This document shows, piece after piece, positions 1-8,371 of a stretch of DNA of 64,000 bases. The translations under genes were made by a program, and so were the position numbers. Source of the stretch: Oscillatoriaceae cyanobacterium Prado104 (lineage in GTDB: Bacteria; Cyanobacteriota; Cyanobacteriia; Cyanobacteriales; Microcoleaceae). The notes under the pieces were generated by a model. The model was given only the letters and a program-made list of their open reading frames with translations, ran no database searches and had not been told where the DNA came from. The stretch lies in assembly GCA_025454405.1 (NCBI GenBank), contig JALOON010000045.1, positions 62,001-126,000 on the forward strand, written 5' to 3'. Numbering within the stretch: the first letter of the stretch is position 1; every line of letters starts with the position of its first letter.

Positions 1-1163
1 GGATCTGCTAAAGGTGACAGCCAAAACAGCCATTTACCCGATGCTTGAGTTCGATCGTATGATGGAGCGATCGCCCAACACAAAGCAGCTCGCACTACTA
101 CTAAAAACACATTCAATCCCAACAACACAAAATGGGGAAATACGCCAAGCAATGCTGGCAAACCAAACAGCAAATAACACAGTAAAATCGGTACAGGCAA
201 ACCTTGAACCGCCAGCAACAGCCACAAGTCCCCCCAAATTTGAATGCGAGAAGCAGCATCTTTCAAATCGAGCGATCGACCCCATTCATTCCAAGTTTCG
301 ATCGCCCCTTCATACATTCGCACTTGCAACACTTTCGCGCCGTCTAAAAACCCTACTTTAAAACCTTGATGCGCCGCATACCGGGCTAAAGTCACATCAT
401 CGCAAAAAGAATTCCTAGCAGCTTCGTAGCCTCCCAATTGCACCAAAACCTCGCGCCTGCACAAAAAACACTGACCGTTTGCCATCACCAATTCCGGCAC
501 ATCTCCCCCAGTTCCCGTCGGTCCGAACCGATAAACTAAAGTCATTAATAATGCCGGTTGCAGCCACAATTCCCCCGGATATTTGAGAATAAACTGCGGC
601 GATAAAGAAATTAAATCGTAATTTCCAGCCTTAGCTGTTTTGAGCAAACTCGCGATCGCCCCCGGATGCGGTACAGTATCGGCATCAATCCCCAAAATCC
701 ACTCGCTGCGATCGTCCGCATTCAAAAAGCCAGTATGCAAAGCCCACGGACGCCCCACCCACCCAGCCGGCAGCGGATCGTCGTTAATCAAGCGAAACCG
801 GGGGTCTTTTTGTCCCGCAGCTTTCACTAAATCCCCCGTTCCGTCCACCGAATAGCTGTCAACAACTATAACTTCCCGGAGTTCGTAACTTTGGCGGGTC
901 AATCCCTCCAAACAAGGTGAAATGCGATCGGCCTCGTTTAAAGTCGGCACTACGACACTGCAAGTACCCAACATATCGGGCGTCGGCACATCCGGTTCCA
1001 GAGGCGGGATGCGCGATGGTCCTTTTATCAAGCGCGACAGGAGAATTGCGACGGCGGGCAGTTGCAGCAGCAGGATGGCGGCACAGATGATGTTTATTGA
1101 GAGATGGGGATGGAGGGCGATTGGTGAAATCAATTTAAAAAATTTAATAAATTTTTGATTCAA
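1..1163 (-). CDS. cruG: Family 2 glycosyltransferase, CruG-like (3' end outside window)
   Basis: The minus-strand frame has no ATG near its start but is open from about 1163 to the window edge. It encodes a family 2 glycosyltransferase: a hydrophobic N-terminal helix (ILLLQLPAVAILL), a GT-A start (SVVVPTLNEADRISPCL), an aspartate motif (WILGIDADTVPHPGA), and CDDVTLARYA further on. Several hydrophobic stretches follow near the end (PVPILLCYLLFGLPALLGV). This layout fits the cyanobacterial membrane glycosyltransferases annotated as 2'-O-glycosyltransferase CruG, which glycosylate myxol to make myxoxanthophyll; the exact substrate is inferred from family resemblance. The start is probably a TTG at 1163 (AGGGG about 10 nt upstream) or a TTG at 1133. 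The gene diverges from cpcG. Confidence 0.72.
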   Translation of the reverse strand, partial: MNQKFIKFFKLISPIALHPHLSINIICAAILLLQLPAVAILLSRLIKGPSRIPPLEPDVPTPDMLGTCSVVVPTLNEADRISPCLEGLTRQSYELREVIVVDSYSVDGTGDLVKAAGQKDPRFRLINDDPLPAGWVGRPWALHTGFLNADDRSEWILGIDADTVPHPGAIASLLKTAKAGNYDLISLSPQFILKYPGELWLQPALLMTLVYRFGPTGTGGDVPELVMANGQCFLCRREVLVQLGGYEAARNSFCDDVTLARYAAHQGFKVGFLDGAKVLQVRMYEGAIETWNEWGRSLDLKDAASRIQIWGDLWLLLAVQGLPVPILLCYLLFGLPALLGVFPHFVLLGLNVFLVVVRAALCWAIAPSYDRTQASGKWLFWLSPLAD

Positions 1164-1466
1164 ATATATTAGACCCCTGGTGAAAAGCCAGTCAAGGACG
1201 GGCTGAAAGCTTGCTCAACCGGGCAGAAGCTCCCAAGGTCTACCGAGCGCCCAACTCAAGTAATATTACAGATTGTTGCGAAAATTCAGGAAGATGGGAT
1301 TTAGATTGCGAGAATCCCCTAATCTGTATGTTGGTTAGTTGTATCGTTACGCTGGCCGATCGCACTGTCAACTATCACAACAGTACGGGAAGGTGAGAGT
1401 CCCTGTGTTTCGACCGGAGGATGAAACCCGACCCGATCTGAAATTTGAGATAACGGAGATTTTAAC
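1164..1466 (+). promoter_or_regulatory. Foldable leader region upstream of cpcG
   Basis: This 303-base gap between cruG and cpcG has no credible gene. It is rich in pairable segments. AGACC (1171-1175) can pair with GGTCT (1237-1241), enclosing a hairpin of AGCTT+GCTC (1208-1216) with GGGC+AAGCT (1221-1231) around an AACC loop. Near the gene, GGGA and TCCC pair around 1388-1402. It probably contains the cpcG promoter and a structured 5' UTR. I do not recognise it as a known riboswitch class. Confidence 0.35.
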
Positions 1467-2225
1467 GTGGCGTTACCTTTGATAAACTACGCCCCCAAGA
1501 GCCAAAACCAGCGCGTAGCCGGTTATGAAGTGGGGGGCGACGAGCAGCCGAGAATTTTCACAACCGAAAACGTGCTGTCGTCTGGGGACATGGAGAATTT
1601 GATTTGGGCTGCCTATCGCCAGATTTACAGCGAACACCAAATCCTCAAGAGCAACCGCCAAACTTTTTTGGAGTCGCAACTCAAATTCGGTCAAATTACC
1701 GTGCGCGATTTCATCCGCGGTTTGGCGACTTCTGCTCCTTTCTTGGAGCGGAACTACCAAACTAACAGCAACTACCGGTTTGTGGAAATGTGCGTGCAGC
1801 GCGTTTTGGGTCGGGATGTGTACAGCGATCGCGAAAAGATTGCATGGTCGATCGTTGTGGCAAATAAGGGACCTCAAGGTTTTATCGACGAATTGGTAAA
1901 CAGCGCTGAGTACCTGGACAAGTTCGGTTACGATACCGTGCCTTACCAACAGCGCCGGGTATTGCCCCAGCGCAATGTTGGCGACACTCCTTTCAACCTG
2001 AAAACTCCCCGCTACGGCGCTTACCACCGCTCGCAGCTCGGTTTCCCTCAAATTATTTGGCAAACCAGCGTCCGCCGCTTTGTGCCTCAAGAGCTGCAAC
2101 CGAAGGCTGGCGATCCGGCAAACTACTTGGCTATGGCGCGCAATATGCCCCTGCCTGCTACGCCGCCGTCGCGTGTGCCTTTGGCTAATATCAATATCGA
2201 CACGATGGTTCCCCGTCGCCGGTAA
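1467..2225 (+). CDS. cpcG: Phycobilisome rod-core linker polypeptide CpcG
   Basis: A 252-residue linker that attaches phycocyanin rods to the allophycocyanin core of the phycobilisome on the thylakoid surface. The PBS-linker domain occupies roughly residues 15-150, with the typical signatures [35 protein letters not shown] and [21 protein letters not shown] conserved tail follows ([14 protein letters not shown]) and the protein ends in MVPRRR. Length fits CpcG1-type linkers. The start is a GTG preceded by GGAG at 8 nt. No other phycocyanin gene is adjacent, as is common for cpcG genes outside the cpc operon. Confidence 0.95.
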   Translation: MALPLINYAPKSQNQRVAGYEVGGDEQPRIFTTENVLSSGDMENLIWAAYRQIYSEHQILKSNRQTFLESQLKFGQITVRDFIRGLATSAPFLERNYQTNSNYRFVEMCVQRVLGRDVYSDREKIAWSIVVANKGPQGFIDELVNSAEYLDKFGYDTVPYQQRRVLPQRNVGDTPFNLKTPRYGAYHRSQLGFPQIIWQTSVRRFVPQELQPKAGDPANYLAMARNMPLPATPPSRVPLANINIDTMVPRRR

Positions 2226-2370
2226 TTGATGTTGCCTGAATGCAATTATTGGTATCGGGCTTTCCTTGACCGAATCTTTTAGCGTTTAGCCTGAAAGAAT
2301 TTTGAGTTTTGAGTTTTGAGGTTTAAGTTCTCAGGAACTTGGAATCCAAAACTCGGAACTCATAATTTTT

Positions 2371-2545
2371 AAGGAAGAAGGAAGAAGGAAGAAGGAAGAA
2401 GGAAGAAGGAAGAAGGAAAAAAGAAGAAGGAAGAAGGAAGAAGGAAGAAGGAAGAAGGAAGAAGGAAGAAGGAAGAAGGAAAAAAGAAGAAGGAAGAAGG
2501 AAGAAGGAAAAAAGAAGAAGGAAGAAGGAAGAAGAAAGAAGGAAA
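2371..2545. repeat. Heptanucleotide (GGAAGAA)n polypurine array
   Basis: About 25 copies of the 7-mer GGAAGAA, with some units degenerated to GGAAAAAAGAA, fill most of the 448-base gap between cpcG and nrdJ. The complementary strand reads as an artificial Leu-Pro-Ser-Phe polypeptide. The rest of the gap has short AAACTC-type repeats and no gene. Related arrays lie inside the NAD(P)HX-repair gene (37153-37220) and before 50163. Confidence 0.9.
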
Positions 2546-2673
2546 AGTTAATAGTTGATAGTTGAAGCGTTCAATATTACTCCAGCCTTGGGCAAGAAGA
2601 TCGATTGCGAGCGGGGACGCTCGCACTGAACATTTACAACGATCGCCAGCGGGGCGATCGCACTCTCAACTAT

Positions 2674-4728
2674 TTACCGAGCCTTATCGTCAGCAATCAA
2701 GCACTTGTCAGAATCGCAGCCTGCCGGGCCGGCATCCATCATTTCACCCATGTCGTAACGCCTCAAAGCTGCGTGAAAAACCTCGCTTTCGCGACGCGCT
2801 AAAACATCCTGCAACATCGTCTCGTAAGTTTCCTTATTTATCGGTTCAAAGGGCAAGCGCGGGAAAGTTTCCAGCGCATCGAACCGAGCTAAAAGGGCTG
2901 CGGAAATGTAACCTTCGTCATCGCGAATTGCTTCGTAAATCCGAGTTCCCAGACTTTCAATTTCATGTTCGCGAAGTTCGATCGTCGCTGAAGTATTGTG
3001 TCTGACGTAGAACTTTTGCACCTGCATGTAAAAGTCCATTTGTGCCGCTGCCGAAAACTTGTTAATATCAATTTCATCAGCACCCGGCAAGTCAGCCCAA
3101 CTTACAGCAACAGGTATTTCTACCAACCATTCCGTACAGCGATCGTCGAAAGGATTGTCAAGCAAATTGCCGTTTTCATCTTTATCAGATTGAGACGGAA
3201 TTACATTGTATCCGTAATCGATGCAAGCGAGGGCTACGGGGTCATTTTTGCGGAAAGTAATGCGGCGGATAAAACGCTGCGCTTTCGGCGGGTGCCATCC
3301 CGGAGAAGCACCTGTCAGCAAAGATTTAGTACCCGATGGTTGTACCGTCGTGCAGCGATTTGGACGCTTTAAAGAATGTCGATCGCAATAATCCCAAACT
3401 GCCCGATTTACAATCTCCCGCCAACCGGTTAAATACTCTGCTTCCCGCTTTTTAAAAGCAATTCCCCGCGCAGTATCCGGCCGCCCGTCCGCCCACCAAC
3501 GCAGCCAATCTACGCCGAAAGCATTGACAAAAAAGTCGAACAACCCAGTAAAAGAAACACCGACGATCGGGTCTAATTCGCGGCTGTAATTGTAGCGCGG
3601 TTCGAGAAATTTGTGGTTGAGAAGTACCGCAACAGATAGAGCGCCAGCCTTGAAAGCTTCCTCCTGTTCTTTAAAATTGTAAGGATCGATTTGATTGAGG
3701 TGGATCTCAGACAAATTACAGTTTCCCGTTAGCGTATTGCCGAAAACTCCCTTATGAAACTCTGTTTCATTGAAGCAGTAAGTATCGTGCAATCCTGGTA
3801 ATTCTTCGACACTTCTGACGATTTGCCATTTACCTTTGTGTTTAGCCTTTGTCCCTTTGCTCACATCTAATCGCTGACAAGGAATTTCACCACAGTCAGT
3901 AATTTGCAAGTAGTACAAATCATGACTTCGGACACCGTAATTGGTAATTGCTCCTTGATGAGCACAAAGATTTAGCGACGAACGAATACCGCATTTGGTC
4001 AAAAGTAGCTGAACTCTAAAAGCGCGATCGCGATCGGAGATATAAATTCTGATACCATTACTATGGGTATTCGATCCGTCCGTATCTGCTAATCCAGCAA
4101 TAAAATGTAAAATTGCTTGCCGATTCCAGCTCGCAATTACATTTAGTGCTTCGGGGTTAACTTTCAAACTTTTCAGAAATTCTCCAGAAAAGCTCAAGTT
4201 AATTACATCTGCAAAAACAGGTAAATAGTCATAGTTTCTTTCAGGCGACTTATTTCCTGCTACTGACAATGCCATTTTGCCTTCGTAAAGTCGAACTTTT
4301 GCATTGTCATTTTGGTCTGTAGTTCCATCTCCTACAGCTACACCCAAAGTGTAAGCATAATTTGCATCGATATTCAAGCCATCTTCATACTGAATTGTAA
4401 AAGGTTCAGTATGAATGCTATATCGACTTGTATCCATCAAGTCTTTGGTTTGAACTTCTTGGTAAACTTTACCAAATCGATCTTTGACAAAGAAACGATG
4501 ATATTCTGTAGCATCCAGATAAGTACCATCAGCAAATTTTACGCGATAAAGTTTGCGTCGCCCGCCAGAAGTATCGCTTGTTGTTTTAAATGGCGTGACT
4601 GAGCTCCATCTTTTACCATTCCAAACTTCGATTTCACTTCCAACAACGTCCTTTATTTTATGCAGTCCGTCTTTCGTAATTAGCAGAGTGTCGCCACTGA
4701 CACAATGAAAATTAGAGCCGATGATTTC
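2674..4728 (-). CDS. nrdJ: Adenosylcobalamin-dependent ribonucleotide reductase, exon 2 (includes intein)
   Basis: This is the C-terminal coding exon of a class II (B12-dependent) ribonucleoside-triphosphate reductase, which reduces ribonucleotides to deoxyribonucleotides. The open frame starts EIIGSNFH at 4728, is interrupted by an in-frame intein (4704-3721), and resumes with CNLSEIHLNQIDP. Family landmarks follow: DPIVGVSFTGLFDF, TTVQPSGTKSLLTGASPG and RRITFRKNDP. The protein ends with a tail carrying a Cys pair (AGCDSDKC), the thioredoxin-accessible relay cysteines of this class. An independent short protein starting at the TTG near 4440 is not a real gene; it is the interior of the intein. 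The complete enzyme needs splicing at RNA level (4729-4981) and at protein level. Confidence 0.9.
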   Translation of the reverse strand, partial: EIIGSNFHCVSGDTLLITKDGLHKIKDVVGSEIEVWNGKRWSSVTPFKTTSDTSGGRRKLYRVKFADGTYLDATEYHRFFVKDRFGKVYQEVQTKDLMDTSRYSIHTEPFTIQYEDGLNIDANYAYTLGVAVGDGTTDQNDNAKVRLYEGKMALSVAGNKSPERNYDYLPVFADVINLSFSGEFLKSLKVNPEALNVIASWNRQAILHFIAGLADTDGSNTHSNGIRIYISDRDRAFRVQLLLTKCGIRSSLNLCAHQGAITNYGVRSHDLYYLQITDCGEIPCQRLDVSKGTKAKHKGKWQIVRSVEELPGLHDTYCFNETEFHKGVFGNTLTGNCNLSEIHLNQIDPYNFKEQEEAFKAGALSVAVLLNHKFLEPRYNYSRELDPIVGVSFTGLFDFFVNAFGVDWLRWWADGRPDTARGIAFKKREAEYLTGWREIVNRAVWDYCDRHSLKRPNRCTTVQPSGTKSLLTGASPGWHPPKAQRFIRRITFRKNDPVALACIDYGYNVIPSQSDKDENGNLLDNPFDDRCTEWLVEIPVAVSWADLPGADEIDINKFSAAAQMDFYMQVQKFYVRHNTSATIELREHEIESLGTRIYEAIRDDEGYISAALLARFDALETFPRLPFEPINKETYETMLQDVLARRESEVFHAALRRYDMGEMMDAGPAGCDSDKCLIADDKAR
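3721..4704 (-). mobile_element. Intein with LAGLIDADG homing endonuclease in NrdJ
   Basis: This is a 328-residue in-frame insertion between SNFH and CNLSEIH. It starts with Cys1 in block A (CVSGDTLLITKDG), has block B with the TxxH motif (DATEYHRFFV), and ends in GNTLTGN followed by Cys+1 of the host protein. The middle contains two DOD endonuclease helices: YTLGVAVGDGT and FIAGLADTDGS. The penultimate residue is Gly rather than the usual His, a known variant. Removing it restores continuous RNR sequence. The host Cys+1 corresponds to the redox cysteine region next to the active site (near Cys419 of Lactobacillus leichmannii RTPR). The endonuclease motifs look intact, but activity cannot be judged. 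Confidence 0.92.
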
Positions 4729-4981
4729 CAGTTATGTTACCCTAAAGGCTTTTTATCCTCTAGTTCTACAGATTCCATTTTCCCTGTAGCTCGGCGTACT
4801 TTTTCATCTACTTAAGTTGTAAATGCCCCGCACTCTTGCCAGGATTATATTCTTCAAAAAAGAAGGTTCACCCGGTACGCTCTACGGTGGTAAAGAATTT
4901 TTAATTTCCTTACTTACCTCGGAGTTAACATCTCAGTTTTCTCCGATTTTGCGAGGTTTTTAACGTGAGGCAAAATTACTT
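4729..4981 (-). mobile_element. Putative group I intron within nrdJ (no ORF)
   Basis: A 253-nt non-coding insertion separates the NPCG codons from the EII codons of nrdJ. Boundaries fit group I rules. The upstream exon ends GTGTGGT and can pair with GCCTCAC at intron positions 11-17, giving a P1 helix with a U.G wobble at the splice site (one U.U mismatch); the intron ends in G. GCGTAC (plus strand 4875-4880) and GTACGC (4794-4799) can form a long-range P3-like helix, directly followed by a hairpin CTACAG/CTGTAG. A terminal hairpin CTAGAGG/CCTTTAG lies before the 3' end. Exact excision rejoins the conserved NPCGE motif. There is no GUGYG start, which argues against group II. I could not identify a clear P7, so the subclass is open. 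Confidence 0.7.
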
Positions 4982-6220
4982 ACCACACGGGTTTAAGCCC
5001 AAACGAACTGACCGATGCTCTAGTTCTTTTTCAGTCATATTAGGATGGCGTTCCTGCAACCACTGTTGAGCTTTTCCTTCATCGTAAGCTCTCAAAAATT
5101 CAAGCTTAAGACTCGGTGTTGAAATTAAGTCAACGTTAGCTCTAGCTACGGCTTCGCCAGCCCATTGAATCGCACCTTCACCAGAATAATACTGTTTGCG
5201 AACGGCATCAATACATTCTTCTTGAGTTGGTTTGTGATGAAAAACACGAGAGTGATTGGCCATCCTCAAAGCATCGCGTTCTGGATCGATTCTCCAGTTG
5301 CCATTTTCATCTTGTTGCCACAGATTATTTTTAGCATTTGCCCCTAGTTCATCACTAGATTCAAACTGACGAATCCCCGCGCTTCTTCTAATGTTCCCAG
5401 CGACTATGGTGACTGCTGCTTCGTCAATCAATACGCAGCATTCAACTGAATTTAACTGTCGCCCCAGAGCTTTATTCAAAATTGCCGCGCACCGCTGGTA
5501 AAGGTCGGGCAATTTCACCGGATTTGCAACTCCGCCAAAGCCTTTTAAAGGTTCTCCTACCGGGCGAACGTCGCTCAAATAGATCGAGATTTGCACTTCA
5601 CCTTTGAATCTTTCATCTGTCGATAATTCCAGCAAAGTTTGATAGGATTTTACCCAACCTTGGCGGGAATCTCCGACATAGATTGTTGCAGTGTCTCCTG
5701 CGATTTTGACTTCGGTTTCTTGACGGCGGGATGCAGCGGGTGTAGCGCCTATTTCGCCTTGCAATGTGACAGTTAAACGGTTGCGAATTGGCGGCAATTG
5801 GTTGATATATTTTGGTTCTAAAACTGCGCCCGTCCCGCAGCCCATCATTGCCAAATCCATTAACAAACCAAAGGAACGCCAGTCAAGAATATTTGTTGAG
5901 GAACAGTTATATGCGCCGGAAAAGTTCTCGGGTTGTTCGATCCATTTGCTGCCGCCTACCCACAGCCAGCGCCCTGAAGCGAGGGTTTTGAGCTGGCTTT
6001 GCATCCGGTAGAGCAGTTGTGTTTCTTCGGGGGTGAGTTTTCCAAGCGATGCCAAGCCCTTGACAGTTCGATCGCACACTTCAGCCCAAGTCTCCCGCCC
6101 CGTCTCGGTACGGCGGCTGTAGGTCCTGAAAAACACTGGGTTGGCTGCTGGTGCCGTTTCTGGAAAATCGCACTGATTGCGCTGCTTGTTGGCGCTCGAT
6201 CGCTCTAATTCTCGAACCAT
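4982..6220 (-). CDS. nrdJ: Adenosylcobalamin-dependent ribonucleotide reductase, exon 1
   Basis: This is the N-terminal exon of class II RNR, beginning MVRELERSSANKQ. It carries GRWLWVGG, GAYNCSSTNI (the first redox cysteine region), AMMGCGTGAVLEP, IVAGNIRRSAGIRQF and ends in LGLNPCG, where the Cys is the thiyl-radical cysteine. Genomic translation continues two codons into the intron and then hits TAA at 4976, so the exon ends at 4982. An upstream in-frame start at 6268 is possible, but ATG 6220 starts closer to the conserved sequence. The start codon and first codons lie inside a 129-bp segment that is duplicated upstream at 6857-6984. Without intron splicing the product would be a truncated reductase lacking the rest of the active site. 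Confidence 0.9.
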
Positions 6221-6331
6221 AGGTCGTGTACTGATGCGGAATAAATTCAACAGACTACGACTATACAACAGGATTCAGATTTAGGGTTGATAACTGTTGC
6301 GGGTTGACAATTTGCGCTATATGTGGTGATC
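6203..6331 (-). repeat. Direct repeat copy A: nrdJ promoter and start region
   Basis: This 129-bp stretch is nearly identical to 6857-6984 in the same orientation. It covers the first codons of nrdJ, the start codon and about 110 bp of upstream DNA, so it should contain the nrdJ promoter. A TATAGT hexamer near 6264 is a possible -10 box. A handful of substitutions and one indel separate the copies. Confidence 0.88.
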
Positions 6332-6393
6332 GAGAATCTGCAAGCTCAGCAAAATTTTCTACCTAGTCCCACTGAATACCAGTAATTTTGTTG

Positions 6394-6425
6394 AAAAAAC
6401 AACCCTGACTTTTTAAGCCAGGGTT
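6394..6425 (-). terminator. Rho-independent terminator after the 93-residue ORF
   Basis: Reading on the minus strand, AACCCTG pairs with CAGGGTT across an 11-nt loop and is followed after one base by six T residues. It lies between the 93-residue ORF and the nrdJ promoter copy, so it would separate the two transcripts. Confidence 0.8.
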
Positions 6426-6446
6426 ACACACCTACTTTATTTCCAA

Positions 6447-6728
6447 CTACCAGTCTGAATTGCAAATTGCATCCCCATCAGAAGAGTTAGGATCGATACG
6501 CCATTGCAATTCCTGGTTAATCCGCCTCAAGTTTGAGTTTTCAGTCTTCAAGTCGAGATTTTCAGCATTTAGGTAATTCACTTGAGCTTGAAGCTCTTGA
6601 ATCTTGCTGTGGTAAGGTTGATATCGCTCAATATCTAGGCTGAACACCAGTTTTAGCCGGATATTTGCTAATAATTTCGGGTACTCGAATTCTTGAGCAT
6701 TTGCTGCAAAGTCATTGGTTTGTGTCAT
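6447..6728 (-). CDS. Hypothetical coiled-coil protein, 93 residues
   Basis: A short soluble protein that I do not recognise. Residues 40-75 (KIQELQAQVNYLNAENLDL, then KTENSNLRRINQEL) form a leucine- and asparagine-rich heptad pattern typical of a parallel coiled coil, so dimerisation is likely. It sits exactly between two direct repeats that contain the nrdJ promoter region, and has its own downstream terminator at 6394-6425. It could be transcribed from promoter copy B. A strong Shine-Dalgarno sequence is absent before the ATG. It may be a small cargo gene inserted with the duplication. Confidence 0.5.
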   Translation of the reverse strand: MTQTNDFAANAQEFEYPKLLANIRLKLVFSLDIERYQPYHSKIQELQAQVNYLNAENLDLKTENSNLRRINQELQWRIDPNSSDGDAICNSDW

Positions 6729-6856
6729 ACTGAGTACTTGATTTTTTTGTGCATTCCCTGGTCAGTTAGTCGCTGCTGGGGATTTTTATTGGTCTAGCTA
6801 TTGTTTTTTCACTGACGAGCTTGCCGAGTCTGATTAACCGTCAGACACTGCAATCT

Positions 6857-6984
6857 CTCTAATTCTCGAACCATAGGTCGTGTACTGATGCGGAATAAAT
6901 CAACAGACTACGAATATACAACAGGATTCAGATTTAGGGTTGATAACTGTTGCGGGTTGACAATTTGCACTATATGCGGCGATC
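6857..6984 (-). repeat. Direct repeat copy B of the nrdJ 5' region
   Basis: A 128-bp near-identical copy of 6203-6331. It keeps the ATG and about the first six codons of nrdJ, but the frame then runs into unrelated sequence, so it is a non-coding relic. A TATATT hexamer replaces the TATAGT of copy A; this could drive the 93-residue ORF downstream on the minus strand. Confidence 0.85.
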
Positions 6985-6997
6985 CAGACTCGATCGA

Positions 6998-7050
6998 ATA
7001 AACCGGGTTTGAGAAACCGGGTTTTTGGGAAAAACCCGGTTTCTGCTGGC
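6998..7050. repeat. Palindromic AAACCGGGTTT-type repeat
   Basis: Two direct arms (AAACCGGGTTT, with GAGA between) are followed by the inverse arm AAACCCGGTTTCT. Related elements occur near 20275, 23036, 26112 and 56700. It lies between the nrdJ 5' duplication and the APH-like gene. Confidence 0.75.
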
Positions 7051-7190
7051 TGCAATGAAGTATTTGCGTCACAAAATCGGTTTCTGAGAACCCGCACCGC
7101 GCAAAATTTCCGCAGTCAGTACTTGCAGCAGCCAGCAATCAATATTTTTGTAGTTTGTTGTATTATATAGAAGTACTCGATCGGTTTTCT

Positions 7191-8039
7191 ATGTTGCAAA
7201 ATTCTACATCCCGTGCCATTGCCGCATCAGTAGAGGTGGCATCAAATTACGGTATAAATGTTAGCGAACCTCAAATCTTGGCGGATGCTTATTCTGTGCG
7301 CGTTCACCTACAACCAGCACCAATTGTTGCCCGCATCAGTACGATTACTCCTGTCTTGCGCTATCCGATCGAATCGTGGCTGTTGCGCGAGCTATCTGTT
7401 GCTGAATTTTTATTAGCAAAAGGCGCTCCCGTAGTTCCACCCAGCGATCTTTTACCGTCTGTAGTTCACAATAAAGACGGGCTGTTCGTGACTTTTTGGC
7501 AGTACGTTCAGCCAGTATCCGATGTTGTACCGGAGTCGGAAACAGTCGGAAAAATGCTTGCCGAATTGCACGCTGTGTTGCGGGATTATCCGGGTAAATT
7601 GCCGCTGCTAGCACCACCTTTGAACGATATTCCGCGAGGAATAAAACGCTTGCAGCAAATTGGTAATATTTTGAGCGCTGGCGATTTGGATTTAATCCAA
7701 AGAACTTACGATTCACTGCTACCTAAGTTAAAAAATCCAGTTGGTTCGTTACAGCCATTGCACGGTGACGCTCACGCTGGCAATTTAATTCCGACGGCAA
7801 AAGGGCTGTTGTGGAATGATTTTGAAGATACTTGCATCGGTCAAGCTGCGTGGGATTTGGTTAATCTTGATGGTGCTGGAAGAAAAGCTTACGGCGATTT
7901 TCCAGAACCTGAAATGTTAGAAATCTACCAAAAAGTACGACAACTTCACGCGATCGTTTGGGTATATGCACTGTCACCGGAGTTTCCCGACTGGGTTGAA
8001 TATGTTCGATCGATGCTCAATGATTTGCGCGGTTGTTAA
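7191..8039 (+). CDS. Aminoglycoside phosphotransferase (APH) family protein
   Basis: A 282-residue kinase-fold protein of the APH/choline-kinase superfamily. The Brenner-type catalytic loop is LHGDAHAGNLI (about residues 193-203), and the metal-binding segment follows as LLWNDFEDTCIGQAAWDL. The N-terminal lobe is recognisable as IVARISTITPV and LRELSVAEFLLAKGAP. Members phosphorylate small-molecule hydroxyls; the substrate here cannot be predicted, and antibiotic resistance should not be assumed for a chromosomal cyanobacterial copy. I chose ATG 7191; an upstream TTG at 7155 is in frame but poorly supported. The gene is monocistronic. Confidence 0.85.
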   Translation: MLQNSTSRAIAASVEVASNYGINVSEPQILADAYSVRVHLQPAPIVARISTITPVLRYPIESWLLRELSVAEFLLAKGAPVVPPSDLLPSVVHNKDGLFVTFWQYVQPVSDVVPESETVGKMLAELHAVLRDYPGKLPLLAPPLNDIPRGIKRLQQIGNILSAGDLDLIQRTYDSLLPKLKNPVGSLQPLHGDAHAGNLIPTAKGLLWNDFEDTCIGQAAWDLVNLDGAGRKAYGDFPEPEMLEIYQKVRQLHAIVWVYALSPEFPDWVEYVRSMLNDLRGC

Positions 8040-8164
8040 TCAGATCTGTTTGGTAGCGATGTGGGGCGGGGGCGCGCACCCGATCGCCCTTCGGAAGACA
8101 AAAAAATACCGCTAGAACTTAGTTCAAGCAGATGCAAACTCAGGCACAAATTTTTCAAGCCCAT

Positions 8165-8371
8165 CTATTCCACAACTAAAATCAATCCTTTTTGGATGCC
8201 TTCGTAAACTCGACTAATTTGAAACCGCTCTTTGTAGTTGAGACCGTTTGGCGAAAGCATCGCTGATTTTAGCAGTTGCCGATCGAGCGGAGTAATTTGG
8301 CGGAAAGCCACGATCCGCTGGACGATCGCCTCTACAGAGACTCTGGGATTATTTGTTTGACCTACAGCCAT
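8165..8371 (-). CDS. Conserved small cyanobacterial-type protein, 68 residues
   Basis: A small soluble, charged protein (MAVGQTNNPRVSVEAIVQRI to the C-terminus GLILVVE) with AAGG about 9 nt before the ATG. It has no membrane segment and no cysteine, and helices are predicted around ITPLDRQLLKSAMLS and YKERFQISRVYEGI. I do not know its function. It is transcribed divergently from mtnP; the 200-bp gap probably holds both promoters. Confidence 0.6.
   Translation of the reverse strand: MAVGQTNNPRVSVEAIVQRIVAFRQITPLDRQLLKSAMLSPNGLNYKERFQISRVYEGIQKGLILVVE

Noticed and set aside
34-285. 83-codon minus-strand frame
   Set aside because: It overlaps the glycosyltransferase in a different frame; the glycosyltransferase frame has family motifs and continues to the window edge.
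1473-2099. Long open frame antisense to cpcG
   Set aside because: It lies wholly inside a well-supported gene on the other strand and has no recognisable motif.
2369-2626. Minus-strand Leu/Pro/Ser/Phe-rich open frame
   Set aside because: It is a translation of the (GGAAGAA)n array, with no start signal and no non-repeat content.
4729-4981. Group II intron for the nrdJ insertion
   Set aside because: It does not begin with GUGYG, lacks a recognisable domain V, and is only 253 nt; P1 pairing and terminal G fit group I.
6203-6331. Cobalamin riboswitch before the B12-dependent nrdJ
   Set aside because: No B12-box-like GCCACTG or the usual conserved core is visible on the minus strand upstream of the start.
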